Source of the DNA: Planctomycetota bacterium
GTDB lineage: Bacteria > Planctomycetota > UBA8742 > UBA2392
Direction: 5' to 3'
NCBI GenBank assembly: GCA_022071975.1
Contig: JAJVIO010000074.1
Coordinates: 1-32,198, forward strand
DNA: 32,198 nt
Part shown: positions 9,252-16,934 of the stretch, piece by piece
Position numbering within the stretch: the stretch's first letter is position 1
Layout of the letters: each line of letters starts with the position of its first letter
Translations under genes and position numbers: made by a program
Notes under the pieces: model-generated
Told to the model about the DNA's origin: nothing
Databases searched by the model: none
Seen by the model: only the letters and a program-made list of their open reading frames with translations

Positions 9252-10469
9252 ATGAAGCGTCTACTGATCTTACTTGCCATCTGCCTGATGACGGCGTGCA
9301 GCAAGCCCGCCACCCAACCCGACAACCAGCCGGCCTGCAACCCGCCGGAAAACCAGCCGGCCGAGCAGCCTGAGCCGCAGCCCCAGCCCCAACCGGAGCC
9401 GGAACCTGAGCCGACGACAACCCGCGGCAAGCTGGAAGACCCGGACGCCCCGGAGCAGACCCGCGCCCTGGCATTGATCGAGCAAGTCACCGGCATGAAG
9501 TTCAAGGTGCGCCCGCCCGTATACGTCTACACGCCCGAGGAGCTGGCTGAAGAAGTAAAGAGCTGGGGCGGCAGTTTCGTGCCCGACAACATCCTGGGCT
9601 TCTACAAGTTCGACACCAAGGCCTTCTACCTGGTGCCCGAGGCGGCCGGCAACAAGCGCGCCTTTGGCCTGCGCATCCACGAGGCCACCCACGCCCTGCA
9701 AGACCAGTACTACGACCTGCCGAAGCTGCACGCGGTGCCGACCACAACGGACGGCGACTACGCTCTGCTGGCGCTGATCGAGGGCGAGGCCGTGCAGGTG
9801 ATGATCGACGCGCTGATTGAAGAGCAGCCGCACGTGGCCTTCATCAGCAAGGCGCGCGCGCCCGAAGGCAGCACCGACGCAGGCGCCTATCGCTCGGTCT
9901 ACGTATACGCCCAAGGCACGGCCTTCGTGCAGGCGCTGAAGGAAGTGGACGGCTACAAGGCCGTGGACGCGGCCTTCAAGGACCTGCCGGTCAGCAGCGA
10001 GCAGGTGCTGCACCCGGAAAAGTACACCGGCGAAAAGCGCGAAATGCCGGACCGCATTGAGCCCGACCTGGCGGCGCTCAAGGCCGCGCTGCCCGAGGGG
10101 TATGAGCTGGGCAAGCCGGACACCCTGGGCGAGTTCGAGACCCGCCTGGTGTTCGTGCAGCAGGAAGCAACCGTGGCGGACTCGGAGAAGATCGCAGCGG
10201 GCTGGGGCGGCGACTGGATGATCGAGGCAACCAAAGGTGAGCAGAAGCTGAGCCTCTGGATCACCACCTGGGACACGGCCGAGGACGCGAAAGAGTTCTG
10301 GACCGCACTGCTGGATCTGCCGGACCTGCGCCAGGCCCAGTGGGATGAAAACAGCGACCCGCGCAAGGTGATTGTGGTGCGCGGCAGCGAAGGGCACTCA
10401 GCCGAGGAAGTGGCCGCGCTGATCGACGCGCTGGGACAGGCGAAAGTCAGCTGGCACGACGGTAAGTAG
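9252..10469 (+). CDS. Predicted lipoprotein with HExxH metallopeptidase-like motif
   Basis: This 405-residue lipoprotein has a short signal peptide ending in the lipobox LMTAC (Cys16), then a Pro/Gln/Glu linker (PEPQPQPQPEPEPEP) typical of an envelope-anchored tether. The soluble part carries HEATH at 143-147 (H143, E144, H147), in the context RIHEATHALQDQYYDL. LIEGEA follows about 30 residues later, with E177 or E179 as a possible third zinc ligand, a gluzincin-like arrangement. Near the C-terminus, WGGDW and ITTWDTAEDAKEFW recall the C-terminal part of Hvo_1808-like surface proteins, a resemblance from memory. Zinc binding and proteolysis are inferred. It lies between two related minus-strand secreted proteins. 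The start is ATG 9252 with a weak GGGG upstream. Confidence 0.85.
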   Translation: MKRLLILLAICLMTACSKPATQPDNQPACNPPENQPAEQPEPQPQPQPEPEPEPTTTRGKLEDPDAPEQTRALALIEQVTGMKFKVRPPVYVYTPEELAEEVKSWGGSFVPDNILGFYKFDTKAFYLVPEAAGNKRAFGLRIHEATHALQDQYYDLPKLHAVPTTTDGDYALLALIEGEAVQVMIDALIEEQPHVAFISKARAPEGSTDAGAYRSVYVYAQGTAFVQALKEVDGYKAVDAAFKDLPVSSEQVLHPEKYTGEKREMPDRIEPDLAALKAALPEGYELGKPDTLGEFETRLVFVQQEATVADSEKIAAGWGGDWMIEATKGEQKLSLWITTWDTAEDAKEFWTALLDLPDLRQAQWDENSDPRKVIVVRGSEGHSAEEVAALIDALGQAKVSWHDGK

Positions 10470-10473
10470 GAAC

Positions 10474-10512
10474 GCGGGCCTCCGGCCCGCATGATGCGGA
10501 CGTGACGTCCGC
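10474..10512 (+). repeat. Two adjacent GC-rich hairpins
   Basis: GCGGGCC-TCC-GGCCCGC (10474-10490) is followed by GCGGACG-TGA-CGTCCGC (10496-10512). Both have 7-bp perfect stems and 3-nt loops. There is no T tract, so they look like short palindromic repeat units rather than terminators. Confidence 0.7.
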
Positions 10513-10523
10513 GCTCCAATGCA

Positions 10524-10560
10524 AAGCGGGCCCCGATTGGGGCCCGCTTGTTCGTTTGGT
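10524..10560. terminator. Terminator between converging genes
   Basis: An 11-bp perfect stem, AAGCGGGCCCC (10524-10534) with GGGGCCCGCTT (10539-10549), has a GATT loop. The plus-strand tail is GTTCGTTTGGTT and the minus-strand tail is TGCATT. It separates the lipoprotein gene from the charged secreted protein on the other strand. Confidence 0.85.
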
Positions 10561-10566
10561 TGAAGG

Positions 10567-11313
10567 CTATTCTTCTTCCTTCTTTTCCTTTTCGGCGCCC
10601 TCTTCGCCTTCTTCTTCCTTCTTTTCCTTCTTCACTTCGTTGTCGCCGCCGCCCTGGCCGCCCTTGGCCCACTTGCTGGCCTGGTCTTTCCACTCGGCGA
10701 TCTTGCGTGCGCGGATTTCATCCTGGCGCGCGCTCTTGTCTGTGGCGGTTTCCTTGCGCAGGTCTTCGGTGTTCTTCTTGAACTTCTCGAGCTGTTCTTC
10801 GTCCAGGACGCCCTTCTTCAGCTGCGACTCGTCGGCGTCGGCCCAGCCTTTGTCGAGCTTTTCCTTGTGCTCGGCCTTGGCCTTCTCAAGGGCCTCGGGG
10901 TCGTCCTTCACCTTCTTGAATTCCTTGGACCAGCGGGAGTCTTCCTTTTCGGCCTTCTCCCAGCCCAATTTGCCGTACTTGATGAACTCCTTGCGAAGCT
11001 TCTTGTCTTCGAGGCCAAGCTTGTCGGCTTCTTCCTCGAGGCGCTTCTCTTTATCGTCGCTCTTGACCGTGTCGCCGGGCTCGACGCGTTCTTCGGTGCC
11101 GTCTTCGCCCCAGCCGATTTCATCTTCGGCCTTCTTGCGCCAGTCATCGGCACCGCCGCCCTGGCCGCCGCCTTGTCCCTGTCCGGGCTGTCCGGCCGGG
11201 CCTTTGTAGCCACCTTTGCCCCAGTTACCCTTGCCGCCCTTGCCCTGCGCGGAAAGCGGAGCGCCAAAGGCGAAAGCCACGGCGACGAATGCAATCACGA
11301 ACCATTTGTACAT
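10567..11313 (-). CDS. Secreted charged helical protein, intact paralog
   Basis: This 248-residue exported protein has a signal peptide (MYKWFVIAFVAVAFAFG, then LSAQG) and a Gly/Lys-rich stretch (about 25-55). A long Lys/Glu-rich, mostly helical region follows (EPGDTV, LGLEDKKLRKEF, GVLDEEQLEKFKKN, ETATD), ending in an alternating acidic/basic tail (KKEKKEEEGEEGAEKEKK). ATG 11313 is chosen over the longer frame because GAGG lies seven bases upstream and the signal peptide begins there. It is the full-length relative of the frameshifted gene at 8383-9101. I recognise no named family. It is possibly a periplasmic or surface protein that binds by charge; function is unknown. Confidence 0.8.
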   Translation of the reverse strand: MYKWFVIAFVAVAFAFGAPLSAQGKGGKGNWGKGGYKGPAGQPGQGQGGGQGGGADDWRKKAEDEIGWGEDGTEERVEPGDTVKSDDKEKRLEEEADKLGLEDKKLRKEFIKYGKLGWEKAEKEDSRWSKEFKKVKDDPEALEKAKAEHKEKLDKGWADADESQLKKGVLDEEQLEKFKKNTEDLRKETATDKSARQDEIRARKIAEWKDQASKWAKGGQGGGDNEVKKEKKEEEGEEGAEKEKKEEE

Positions 11314-11359
11314 GTCCGCACCTCGATATTGGTTGGCGTCTGATTGGCGAATTGCCACT

Positions 11360-11371
11360 AGTTAGTGCTTC
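11360..11371 (-). promoter_or_regulatory. 12-bp motif shared upstream of the two secreted paralogs (copy 2)
   Basis: GAAGCACTAACT on the minus strand lies 47 bases before ATG 11313 and is identical to the copy at 9141-9152. Confidence 0.45.
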
Positions 11372-11472
11372 CAGAACCAAAACCCTTTCACACAATCCAC
11401 CAATGCGTAAGTGGTATGCTGACAGGCACTTGCACCGTGGTTTGCGTATGCTGCGCACCGCCGTGCGGATGA

Positions 11473-11544
11473 AACGCGAAGAAACGGAGGAACGAAGAGC
11501 TGCCTGCACCGCGCAGTTCCTTCGCTCCTTCGTTTCTTCGTGTT
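11473..11544 (+). repeat. CGAAG-word hairpin repeat (B family), solitary copy
   Basis: A 31-nt left arm (11473-11503, AACGCGAAGAAACGGAGG...) and a 32-nt right arm (11513-11544, ...TTTCTTCGTGTT) are near-perfect reverse complements around a 9-nt loop. This is the cleanest B hairpin and the only one here without a neighbouring 90-bp palindrome. It occupies most of the gap between two divergently placed genes. Confidence 0.88.
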
Positions 11545-11610
11545 AAACCGCCTGTGGGTATCCCACCTGTGGTTACTGCCACTCAGCCCGCTTCACGTTA
11601 TGCTGCCGCC

Positions 11611-11847
11611 ATGGGTGACTCGCGTAAACAGGCCTTGATCCTTACTGTTATCAGCGTCGTGCTGCTGGCCGCGGCCACGGCCGTGGTCGTCACCGAAATG
11701 CGCGGCAGCGACCAGTTTCCCTGGGGGATTCACCTGATCACCATCCCGGCCGTGTTCCTGCTGGGGCTGATCGCGGGCTGGGTCATGCGCGAGCGCCAGG
11801 CAGCCGAGGAGCGGGCCCGGGCGGAAATAGAGAAGGGCGATGGCTGA
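11611..11847 (+). CDS. Small two-helix membrane protein
   Basis: This is a 78-residue protein beginning MGDSRKQALILTV, with two hydrophobic helices (about residues 9-27 and 42-59) and a charged C-terminal tail (RERQAAEERARAEIEKGDG). The layout resembles small LapA-like or DUF-type inner-membrane proteins, but I do not recognise a specific family. An upstream ATG at 11554 would add 19 residues of unlikely sequence next to the repeat hairpin. Its stop overlaps the next gene's start (ATGGCTGA), so it is probably co-transcribed and translationally coupled with the HAD phosphatase. Confidence 0.65.
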   Translation: MGDSRKQALILTVISVVLLAAATAVVVTEMRGSDQFPWGIHLITIPAVFLLGLIAGWVMRERQAAEERARAEIEKGDG

Positions 11848-12571
11848 AACCCTGCGGGCGATCTTTTTCGACATTGACGACACGCTGTACTCGACCAGCG
11901 AGTTCGCGGCGCTGGCGCGTCGCAACGCGATCGAGAACATGCGCGCCCACGGCTTTCGCATGGCCACCGAAGACGCCCTGCGCGAACTGGCGGAGATCGT
12001 GGTCGAATTCAGCAGCAATTACGAGCACCACTTCGACAAGCTGCTGCGCCGCGTGCCCAAGCACTACTGGGAAGGCGTCAGCGAAACCGTGCTGGTGGCG
12101 GCCGCGGTGGTCGGCTACCACGAGACCAAGTTCCGCGAGCTGCGCCCCTACGAAGACGCCGTGGACGTGCTGAAGCTGCTGCGCAAGCAGACCGAGCTGA
12201 AGCTGGGCGTGATCACCAGCGGGCTGGCGCTCAAGCAGGCCGAAAAGCTGGTGCGGCTCGGCGTGGTCAACCTGTTCGAGCCGCAGGGCATTTTCATCAG
12301 CGACGAAATCGGCATCAGCAAACCCAACCCGAAGCTGTACCTGCGCGCCTGCGCGGCTTTCGGCGTGCGCCCCAGCGAGGCGATCTACGTGGGCGACCGG
12401 CCGAAGCTGGATGTGGACCCGTGCAACCGCATCGGCATGATCACGGTGCTGAACAAGCGCACGTCACGTACGTTCGAGCCGGGCGAAACGCAGCCGGACT
12501 TCGAGATCCACAACTTCTTCGACCTGCTGGATTTCCTGAAAAGCCGCTTCGGCATCGAAGTCAGCCATTGA
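11840..12571 (+). CDS. HAD-superfamily hydrolase (phosphatase)
   Basis: This 243-residue protein has all four HAD motifs: FFDIDDT (D11 nucleophile, D13), ITSG (S127), KPNPK (K161) and VGDRPKLDVD (G185-D191). A helical cap lies between motifs I and II, as in the C1-cap group. It should hydrolyse a small phosphorylated metabolite. The layout is closest to the TIGR02253/phosphoglycolate phosphatase-like branch, but the substrate cannot be told. The start ATG overlaps the stop of the upstream small membrane protein by eight bases, with AAGGG as ribosome site. It converges on the minus-strand lipoprotein ending at 12581 with only nine bases between and no clear terminator. Confidence 0.92.
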   Translation: MAETLRAIFFDIDDTLYSTSEFAALARRNAIENMRAHGFRMATEDALRELAEIVVEFSSNYEHHFDKLLRRVPKHYWEGVSETVLVAAAVVGYHETKFRELRPYEDAVDVLKLLRKQTELKLGVITSGLALKQAEKLVRLGVVNLFEPQGIFISDEIGISKPNPKLYLRACAAFGVRPSEAIYVGDRPKLDVDPCNRIGMITVLNKRTSRTFEPGETQPDFEIHNFFDLLDFLKSRFGIEVSH

Positions 12572-12580
12572 GGCCGACTG

Positions 12581-12961
12581 TTAGCGGTCGATGTTGTTTT
12601 GTGGGTCTAGCTTGCGTGAGGCCGCGCGCTCGAGATTGGTAATGCTCAACGCCTCGGCCGCGGGCTCCATGTGAGTGCTGCTGGCGCGTTCCAGGCGGGT
12701 GATGCCGTAGTAGTCGTTGACATCCTCCAGGCTGGAGGTGGAGGCGCGGTCGAGGTCGGACATGGTCATGCGGTCCGACAACTCACCGACACTGCCGCTT
12801 GAGAGGCGCTCAAGGCTGGTCATTGAGAGCTCGTCAGACGTCTCGTCGAGCCGGTCATTCGAGTAGGAATCCAGCCCGCTCATATCCAGCGAATACCCGG
12901 CACAGCCGCCCAGCAGGGCGCAGCAGGCTAGCAGCATCAGCAGCGGGCTTCGCATGATCAT
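12581..12961 (-). CDS. Lipoprotein built of five 20-residue repeats
   Basis: After a signal peptide with lipobox LLGGC, the whole mature chain is five consecutive 20-residue units with no insertions. The units begin MSGLDSYS, MTSLERLS, MSDLDRAS, ITRLERAS and ITNLERAA. The consensus is (M/I)-(S/T)-x-L-(D/E)-R-x-S/A, and the last unit ends at the stop codon. This periodicity suggests a small solenoid or helical repeat exposed in the periplasm. I know no named family for it. Possible starts are GTG 12970, ATG 12961 and ATG 12955, none with a good Shine-Dalgarno; I chose 12961. It lies 27 bases after xseB on the same strand and is probably co-transcribed. Confidence 0.75.
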   Translation of the reverse strand: MIMRSPLLMLLACCALLGGCAGYSLDMSGLDSYSNDRLDETSDELSMTSLERLSSGSVGELSDRMTMSDLDRASTSSLEDVNDYYGITRLERASSTHMEPAAEALSITNLERAASRKLDPQNNIDR

Positions 12962-12988
12962 GTAACGCACGGCCGGGGCGGGGGTTGG

Positions 12989-13252
12989 CTAGAACAGCTT
13001 TTTGCCTTCGGACTCTTCTTCTTCGACCTCAAAGTCGCGGGTGGCGATTTCGCCCTCGCGCTCGGACAGCAGCTGCACCTTCTTCTCGGCCTGTTTCAGG
13101 ATGCCGAAAGCCTGGCGCAAGGCGGCCACGCCCTCTTCGTAGCGCTTGAGGGCGTCCTCAAGGGGCAGGTCGCCGGAATCAAGCTGCTGCAATGCGGCCT
13201 CAACGGAAGCCACCAGCTCTTCAAACTTCGGCTCATCTTTCTTCTTGGCCAT
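12989..13252 (-). CDS. xseB: Exodeoxyribonuclease VII small subunit
   Basis: This 87-residue protein matches XseB in size and core sequence: FEELVASVEAALQQLDSGDL, then PLEDALKRYEEGVAALR and ILKQAEKKVQLL. XseB subunits bind along XseA to form the processive single-strand exonuclease VII used in repair. The open frame extends 40 residues upstream through repeat-derived sequence, so ATG 13252 (MAKKKDEP) is preferred. The C-terminal EVEEEESEG tail is acidic. No xseA is in this window. The repeat-rich gap begins directly upstream, so its promoter must lie within or next to repeat sequence. Confidence 0.93.
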   Translation of the reverse strand: MAKKKDEPKFEELVASVEAALQQLDSGDLPLEDALKRYEEGVAALRQAFGILKQAEKKVQLLSEREGEIATRDFEVEEEESEGKKLF

Positions 13253-13330
13253 GGCGGGTATCCAACCATCCGCGCGCAGAGAAAGCAAAGGCAACTGCCT
13301 CACGCGAAGGAGCTTGCCCTGCAGTGCAGG

Positions 13331-13406
13331 CCTTTCGTACTTTCGCTGCTTCATGATGCACTGCTTTTGCAACGCGAAGAAGCGAAAGAGCTATGAACTG
13401 CATTTG
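13331..13406 (+). repeat. CGAAG-word hairpin repeat (B family), copy 5
   Basis: TTTCGCTGCTTC... and GCAACGCGAAGAAGCGAAAG form the two arms, and the end reads GAACTGCATTTG directly before the 90-bp palindrome. Just upstream, CCTGCA-G-TGCAGG (13317-13331) is a perfect small palindrome that recurs in part in the linkers of other modules. Confidence 0.8.
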
Positions 13407-13496
13407 GTCAGGATGGACAGGATGTAAGCGGACGCGAATTCGTGGTTGCACGGACCACCACCAACCCGTGTCCTTTTCCTTCCTGTACATCCTGAC
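13407..13496 (+). repeat. 90-bp imperfect palindrome (A family), copy A4
   Basis: It runs from GTCAGGATGG to CATCCTGAC, 90 bp. The core has GTGGT-TGCACGG-ACCAC, an extra 5-bp apical stem. It is followed by the linker ACGCAAAGGCGCGGCGGCG, as after other copies. Confidence 0.92.
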
Positions 13497-13545
13497 AAAA
13501 CCACGCAAAGGCGCGGCGGCGCTAAGGGCTTGCCCTGCTGCGCAG

Positions 13546-13612
13546 GCCCTTCGTTCCTTCGCTGCTTCGTGTTGCACTGCCTTTTTCACGCGAAGGGGGC
13601 GAAGAACGCAAA
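13546..13612 (+). repeat. CGAAG-word hairpin repeat (B family), copy 6
   Basis: CCTTCGTTCCTTCGCTGC, then TTCGTGTTGCACTGC, with TTTTTCACGCGAAGG as opposing arm. The opposing arm is shorter and degraded. Confidence 0.75.
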
Positions 13613-13727
13613 GGCTGCTCCCATGTTCTGCCCGCAGTGAAGCGCGCGTGGCTACCGAAGAAACGATACTCACTCAGTAGACTGCTCTACTGGTCTCGCA
13701 CAGCTACGCGGAGAACGCAGAGAGCGG

Positions 13728-13802
13728 GAACCACGGTTGCACACGGGTGAACACGAACCGCGTTCCATCTTGAATGTGTGCACCTGTGTTTACCTGTGGT
13801 TC
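13728..13802 (+). repeat. ACACGGGTG-word imperfect palindrome
   Basis: GGAACCACGGTTGCACACGG (from 13728) and the inverse ending CCTGTGTTTACCTGTGGTTCC (to 13802) form an imperfect 75-nt hairpin with terminal GGAACCAC/GTGGTTCC. It is a separate family from the two repeats to its left. No gene is seen in 13613-13866. Confidence 0.7.
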
Positions 13803-13866
13803 CATCGCAGTCGGGGATCCGGGGCAGTCTCGGCGCGAGTTTGCTTTATTGTGACAGCGGCCCTGC

Positions 13867-15219
13867 CTACTGACTTTCGGCGTGTTCGGCCGCTGCGGCC
13901 CTTAGCAGGCCTGCGAGATAGACGGAGCCGGTTACCAGCACCATGCCTTCTTCACCGGCTTGCTGGATCGCTTCTTCCAGCGCGGCCTCGGGGTGTTCCT
14001 CTGTGCTGCCGTTCTTGCCGCCGAACTTTTCGTAGATCCGCAGCAACTCGATGGGCTGGCTTTCCCGGGGGCTGTAGTAGTGGGTGAAAATCGCCCCGTC
14101 AGCCGCCGCGGCGACGTGCTTCAGGCACGCCTCGATATCCTTGTCAGCGGCGATGCCGGTTACGCACACGATCGGCCCCTTGGCCAGCGCCCTGGCCGTC
14201 TGCATGGCGGCCTTGATGCTGACCTCGTTGTGCGAGCTGTCGATCACCAGCAGCGGCCGTCCCTCGAACACCTCAAAACGCCCCGGCAGCTCTGTGCGCG
14301 CAATCGCGTCGATGGCGCGCTCGCGATCCAGCAGCTCGGGCAACAGGTCGGGCTCGCTGGCCAGGATCTCGAGCGCACACAGGGCATGCGTCGCGTTCTC
14401 GGCCATGAAGCGCCCGGGGTGGCGCAGGTGGATCTTTTCGTAGCGGTGGCCGCGCACGTCGGAAGTGAACGTGATCTCGCGCCCCTCGCGGCTGAAGTAG
14501 CGCAGGTGGTAGTCGCGGCCGAAGACAAGCAGCGGAGCTTCAGAGTCGCGGGCGGTGAGCGCGATGATCTTCTGGGCCTCGGTGTCGGATGCCCCGCACA
14601 CCACGGGCACGCCGGGCTTGATGATGCCGGCCTTTTCGCGCGCGATCTCGGCGATGGTGTCGCCGAGCTGTTTGGTGTGGTCGATGCCGATCTCGGTGAT
14701 GATGCAGACCAGCGGGCTGATCACGTTGGTGCTGTCCAGGCGCCCGCCCAGGCCGACCTCGAACACGGCGATATCGATGGCCGCCTGGCGGAAGGCGACC
14801 ATGGCCGCCAGCGTCAGCAGCTCGAAGAACGTCACGTCGGGGGCGCCGCCCTTCTCGCTTTCCAGCGCTTCGACCACCGGGCGGAAGGCTTCGACCAGCG
14901 CTTTTTCGGTGATTTCTTCGCCGTTGATCTCGATGCGCTGGGTCAGCCGCTCGAGGTGCGGGCTGGTGAACAGGCCGACCTTCAGGCCCTGGCTCTGCAG
15001 CATGGCTGCCAGGAAGCGCGCGGTGCTGCCCTTGCCCTTGGTGCCGGCGATGTGCGCCGTGGCGTAGGCCAGCTCGGGGCGCGCCAGGCGGTTCAGCACC
15101 TCGTTCATGCGCTCGAGGTCGAAGATGTCGCGCGTGCGCCCGCCCTGCTGGCGCTCATAGTCGGTATGGCGGGCCAGGAAGCCGGTGATGTCCTGCAGGG
15201 TGTTGATGGATGTTGACAT
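13867..15219 (-). CDS. folC: Folylpolyglutamate synthase / dihydrofolate synthase
   Basis: This is a 450-residue Mur-ligase-family enzyme that adds glutamate to dihydropteroate and/or tetrahydrofolate using ATP, retaining folates in the cell. It has the P-loop GTKGKGS (59-65), the SPHLERLTQRIEINGEEI segment after it, and the FolC block FEVGLGGRLDSTNVI with the metal-binding Glu/Asp region. EIGIDHTKQLGDTIAEIA is followed by EKAGIIKPG. The length is normal. The start at ATG 15219 lacks a clear ribosome site. It is divergent from the C26-type hydrolase across a 94-base gap. That gap holds a small hairpin, GGCTGG-GCTG-CCAGCC (15263-15278). Confidence 0.96.
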   Translation of the reverse strand: MSTSINTLQDITGFLARHTDYERQQGGRTRDIFDLERMNEVLNRLARPELAYATAHIAGTKGKGSTARFLAAMLQSQGLKVGLFTSPHLERLTQRIEINGEEITEKALVEAFRPVVEALESEKGGAPDVTFFELLTLAAMVAFRQAAIDIAVFEVGLGGRLDSTNVISPLVCIITEIGIDHTKQLGDTIAEIAREKAGIIKPGVPVVCGASDTEAQKIIALTARDSEAPLLVFGRDYHLRYFSREGREITFTSDVRGHRYEKIHLRHPGRFMAENATHALCALEILASEPDLLPELLDRERAIDAIARTELPGRFEVFEGRPLLVIDSSHNEVSIKAAMQTARALAKGPIVCVTGIAADKDIEACLKHVAAAADGAIFTHYYSPRESQPIELLRIYEKFGGKNGSTEEHPEAALEEAIQQAGEEGMVLVTGSVYLAGLLRAAAAEHAESQ

Positions 15220-15313
15220 GGCGGGTTCGGTTGCAGTTCGGGGCGGGATGGTACCGATGGATGGCTGGGCTGCCAGCCCGAAAACGGATATCTTGAAAAG
15301 TCAGCGAGGCCCC

Positions 15314-16030
15314 ATGAGCAAGCCCCTGATCGGCATCTGCACGGACCACGTCCGCCACTTCCCGGCGCCCGACCGCGACCGCAGCTACCTGAAACTGTAC
15401 CCCCAGTACTGCCACGCGGTGATCGCCGCCGGGGGCACGCCGCTGGTGATCCCCATTGTGCCCCACGTCGATGATATCAGGCCGCTGCTGAAACTGGTGC
15501 AGGGGGTCGTGACCGTCGGCGCTGACGATTACCCCTCAACCTGGTATGGCAAGCCGGTGCTGCCCACGGACAAGCCCGTCACGGCCGAACGCGCGGCCTT
15601 TGACCGCGAGTTTGTGCGCGTGCTGTACGACGAGACAGAGCTGCCGGTGCTGGCCGTGTGCGGCGGCATGCAGTTGGCGGCGATCTTCAGCGGCGGGGCG
15701 CTGATCCAGGACCTGCCCCACGAGCCGGTTGTGCACCGCTCCGGCCTTGAGGGCGAATCGCGCCACAGCATAGACGTCCAACCGGGCACGGTGCTGGCCA
15801 ATGCATTGGGCGTCACGAAGCTCGAAGTCAACTCGCTGCACCACCAGGCCGTGGAGCGCGTGGGCCCGCGCTTGCGCATCACAGCACACGCGCCGGATGG
15901 CGTGGCGGAGGCGCTGGAGTTCACGGATCACCCGTTCCGCGTCGGCGTGCAGTGGCACCCGGAGCGCATGCAGGGCGACCCCCACATGCGAAAGCTGTTC
16001 GCGGCCTTCGTGGCCGCAGCCTCGGTCTAA
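15314..16030 (+). CDS. Class I glutamine amidotransferase-like hydrolase (peptidase C26 family)
   Basis: This 238-residue protein has the fold of gamma-glutamyl-GABA hydrolase (PuuD-like). The nucleophile is Cys116 in AVCGGMQ, and the His/Glu pair is H215 and E217 in VQWHPE. The TVGADDYPSTWYG segment is the family's GGxDxxPxxYG region, with the first Gly changed. LEVNSLHHQAV is also typical. Such enzymes cleave gamma-glutamyl amides; the natural substrate here is unknown. A folate-polyglutamate role beside folC is possible but speculative. ATG 15314 is preferred to the longer frame because GAGG is four bases upstream and the family starts at this point (KPLIGIC). It converges on the MBL gene with a four-base overlap. 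Confidence 0.92.
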   Translation: MSKPLIGICTDHVRHFPAPDRDRSYLKLYPQYCHAVIAAGGTPLVIPIVPHVDDIRPLLKLVQGVVTVGADDYPSTWYGKPVLPTDKPVTAERAAFDREFVRVLYDETELPVLAVCGGMQLAAIFSGGALIQDLPHEPVVHRSGLEGESRHSIDVQPGTVLANALGVTKLEVNSLHHQAVERVGPRLRITAHAPDGVAEALEFTDHPFRVGVQWHPERMQGDPHMRKLFAAFVAAASV

Positions 16031-16872
16031 AACGCGATTGGTGACGGGCCGTTGGATTCAGGCTCCGTCACGCTGATACGGCCGTCTTCTTCAATCGCCA
16101 CTTTCAGCCTGTCGTAGCCGAGCCTGGCCCAGTCGGGCAACTCGTTGTTGATGCTTTCGTGCTCGAGGTCGTGGTTGATGTGGGTGAAGAACACCCGCTC
16201 TACGCCGATTTTCTCGGCCGTCTCCAGCGCTTTGGGCAGGCTCATATGAGTGGGGTGCGGGGCGCGGCGCAGCGCGTCCAGGATCAGCAGGCGCACGCCC
16301 TTGAGCAGCTCGATGCTGGTGTCCGGCACTTCGTTGGTATCGGTGATGTAGGCGCACTCGCCGATGCGAAAGCCCGCCACACGCATGTTGCCGTGCACCA
16401 CCGGAATGGGCTGCACGCGCACGCCCGCGGCCTCGAAGAGCTGATGCTCGAACACCTGGGGCTCCAGCTTGACGATGCCCTTGTAGTCGTAGTCGGCGTC
16501 AAAGATGTAGGCGAAGGTGCGGCGCAGCTGGGCCAGTGCCTCGGGGTAGGCCCACAGGGGAATCGGCACGCGCCCGCCGCCCCAGTACAGGCCGCGCAGG
16601 TCATCGAGCCCGTGGCAGTGGTCGGCGTGGGTGTGGGTGATCAGCACGCCGTGGACGGAGGAAAGGCCGGCGCGCAGGGCCTGGATGCGGATGTCGGGGG
16701 TGACATCCACCAGCAGGCGGCGCTCGTCATCACCGACGCCAAGCCGGAACAGCACACTGCTGCGCAACCGCTTGTTGCGCGGGTTTGACGAGTTGCATAC
16801 CCAGCAGTCACAGCCGATGGTGGGGATGCCGCTGCTGGTGCCGCTGCCCAGAAATTCCATCTCAACGCGCAT
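16027..16872 (-). CDS. PhnP-like metallo-beta-lactamase-fold hydrolase
   Basis: This 281-residue MBL-fold hydrolase opens with LGSGTSSGIPTIGCDCWVC, the typical start of the PhnP-like branch, where Cys residues can bind a structural zinc. The metal site is HTHADH (H80, H82, D84, H85). Further ligands are likely in VVHGNM, ITDTNE and a C-terminal FTHINHDLEHE. PhnP itself is a cyclic ribose phosphodiesterase. There are no other phn genes here, so a general phosphodiesterase is the safest call. The upstream extension to 16977 is repeat-derived, so ATG 16872 is chosen; ATG 16860 is possible. Its 3' end overlaps the C26 hydrolase by four bases. Confidence 0.92.
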   Translation of the reverse strand: MRVEMEFLGSGTSSGIPTIGCDCWVCNSSNPRNKRLRSSVLFRLGVGDDERRLLVDVTPDIRIQALRAGLSSVHGVLITHTHADHCHGLDDLRGLYWGGGRVPIPLWAYPEALAQLRRTFAYIFDADYDYKGIVKLEPQVFEHQLFEAAGVRVQPIPVVHGNMRVAGFRIGECAYITDTNEVPDTSIELLKGVRLLILDALRRAPHPTHMSLPKALETAEKIGVERVFFTHINHDLEHESINNELPDWARLGYDRLKVAIEEDGRISVTEPESNGPSPIAF

Positions 16873-16934
16873 GCAGCAAGGGTAGCGAGTAGGCGCACGA
16901 AGCGTAAGCGCGCCTTGGCACGGCGGAACTGCAT

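Noticed and set aside
13960-15216. 418-codon plus-strand frame opposite folC
   Set aside because: FolC motifs on the minus strand are complete; the antisense frame shows no domain.
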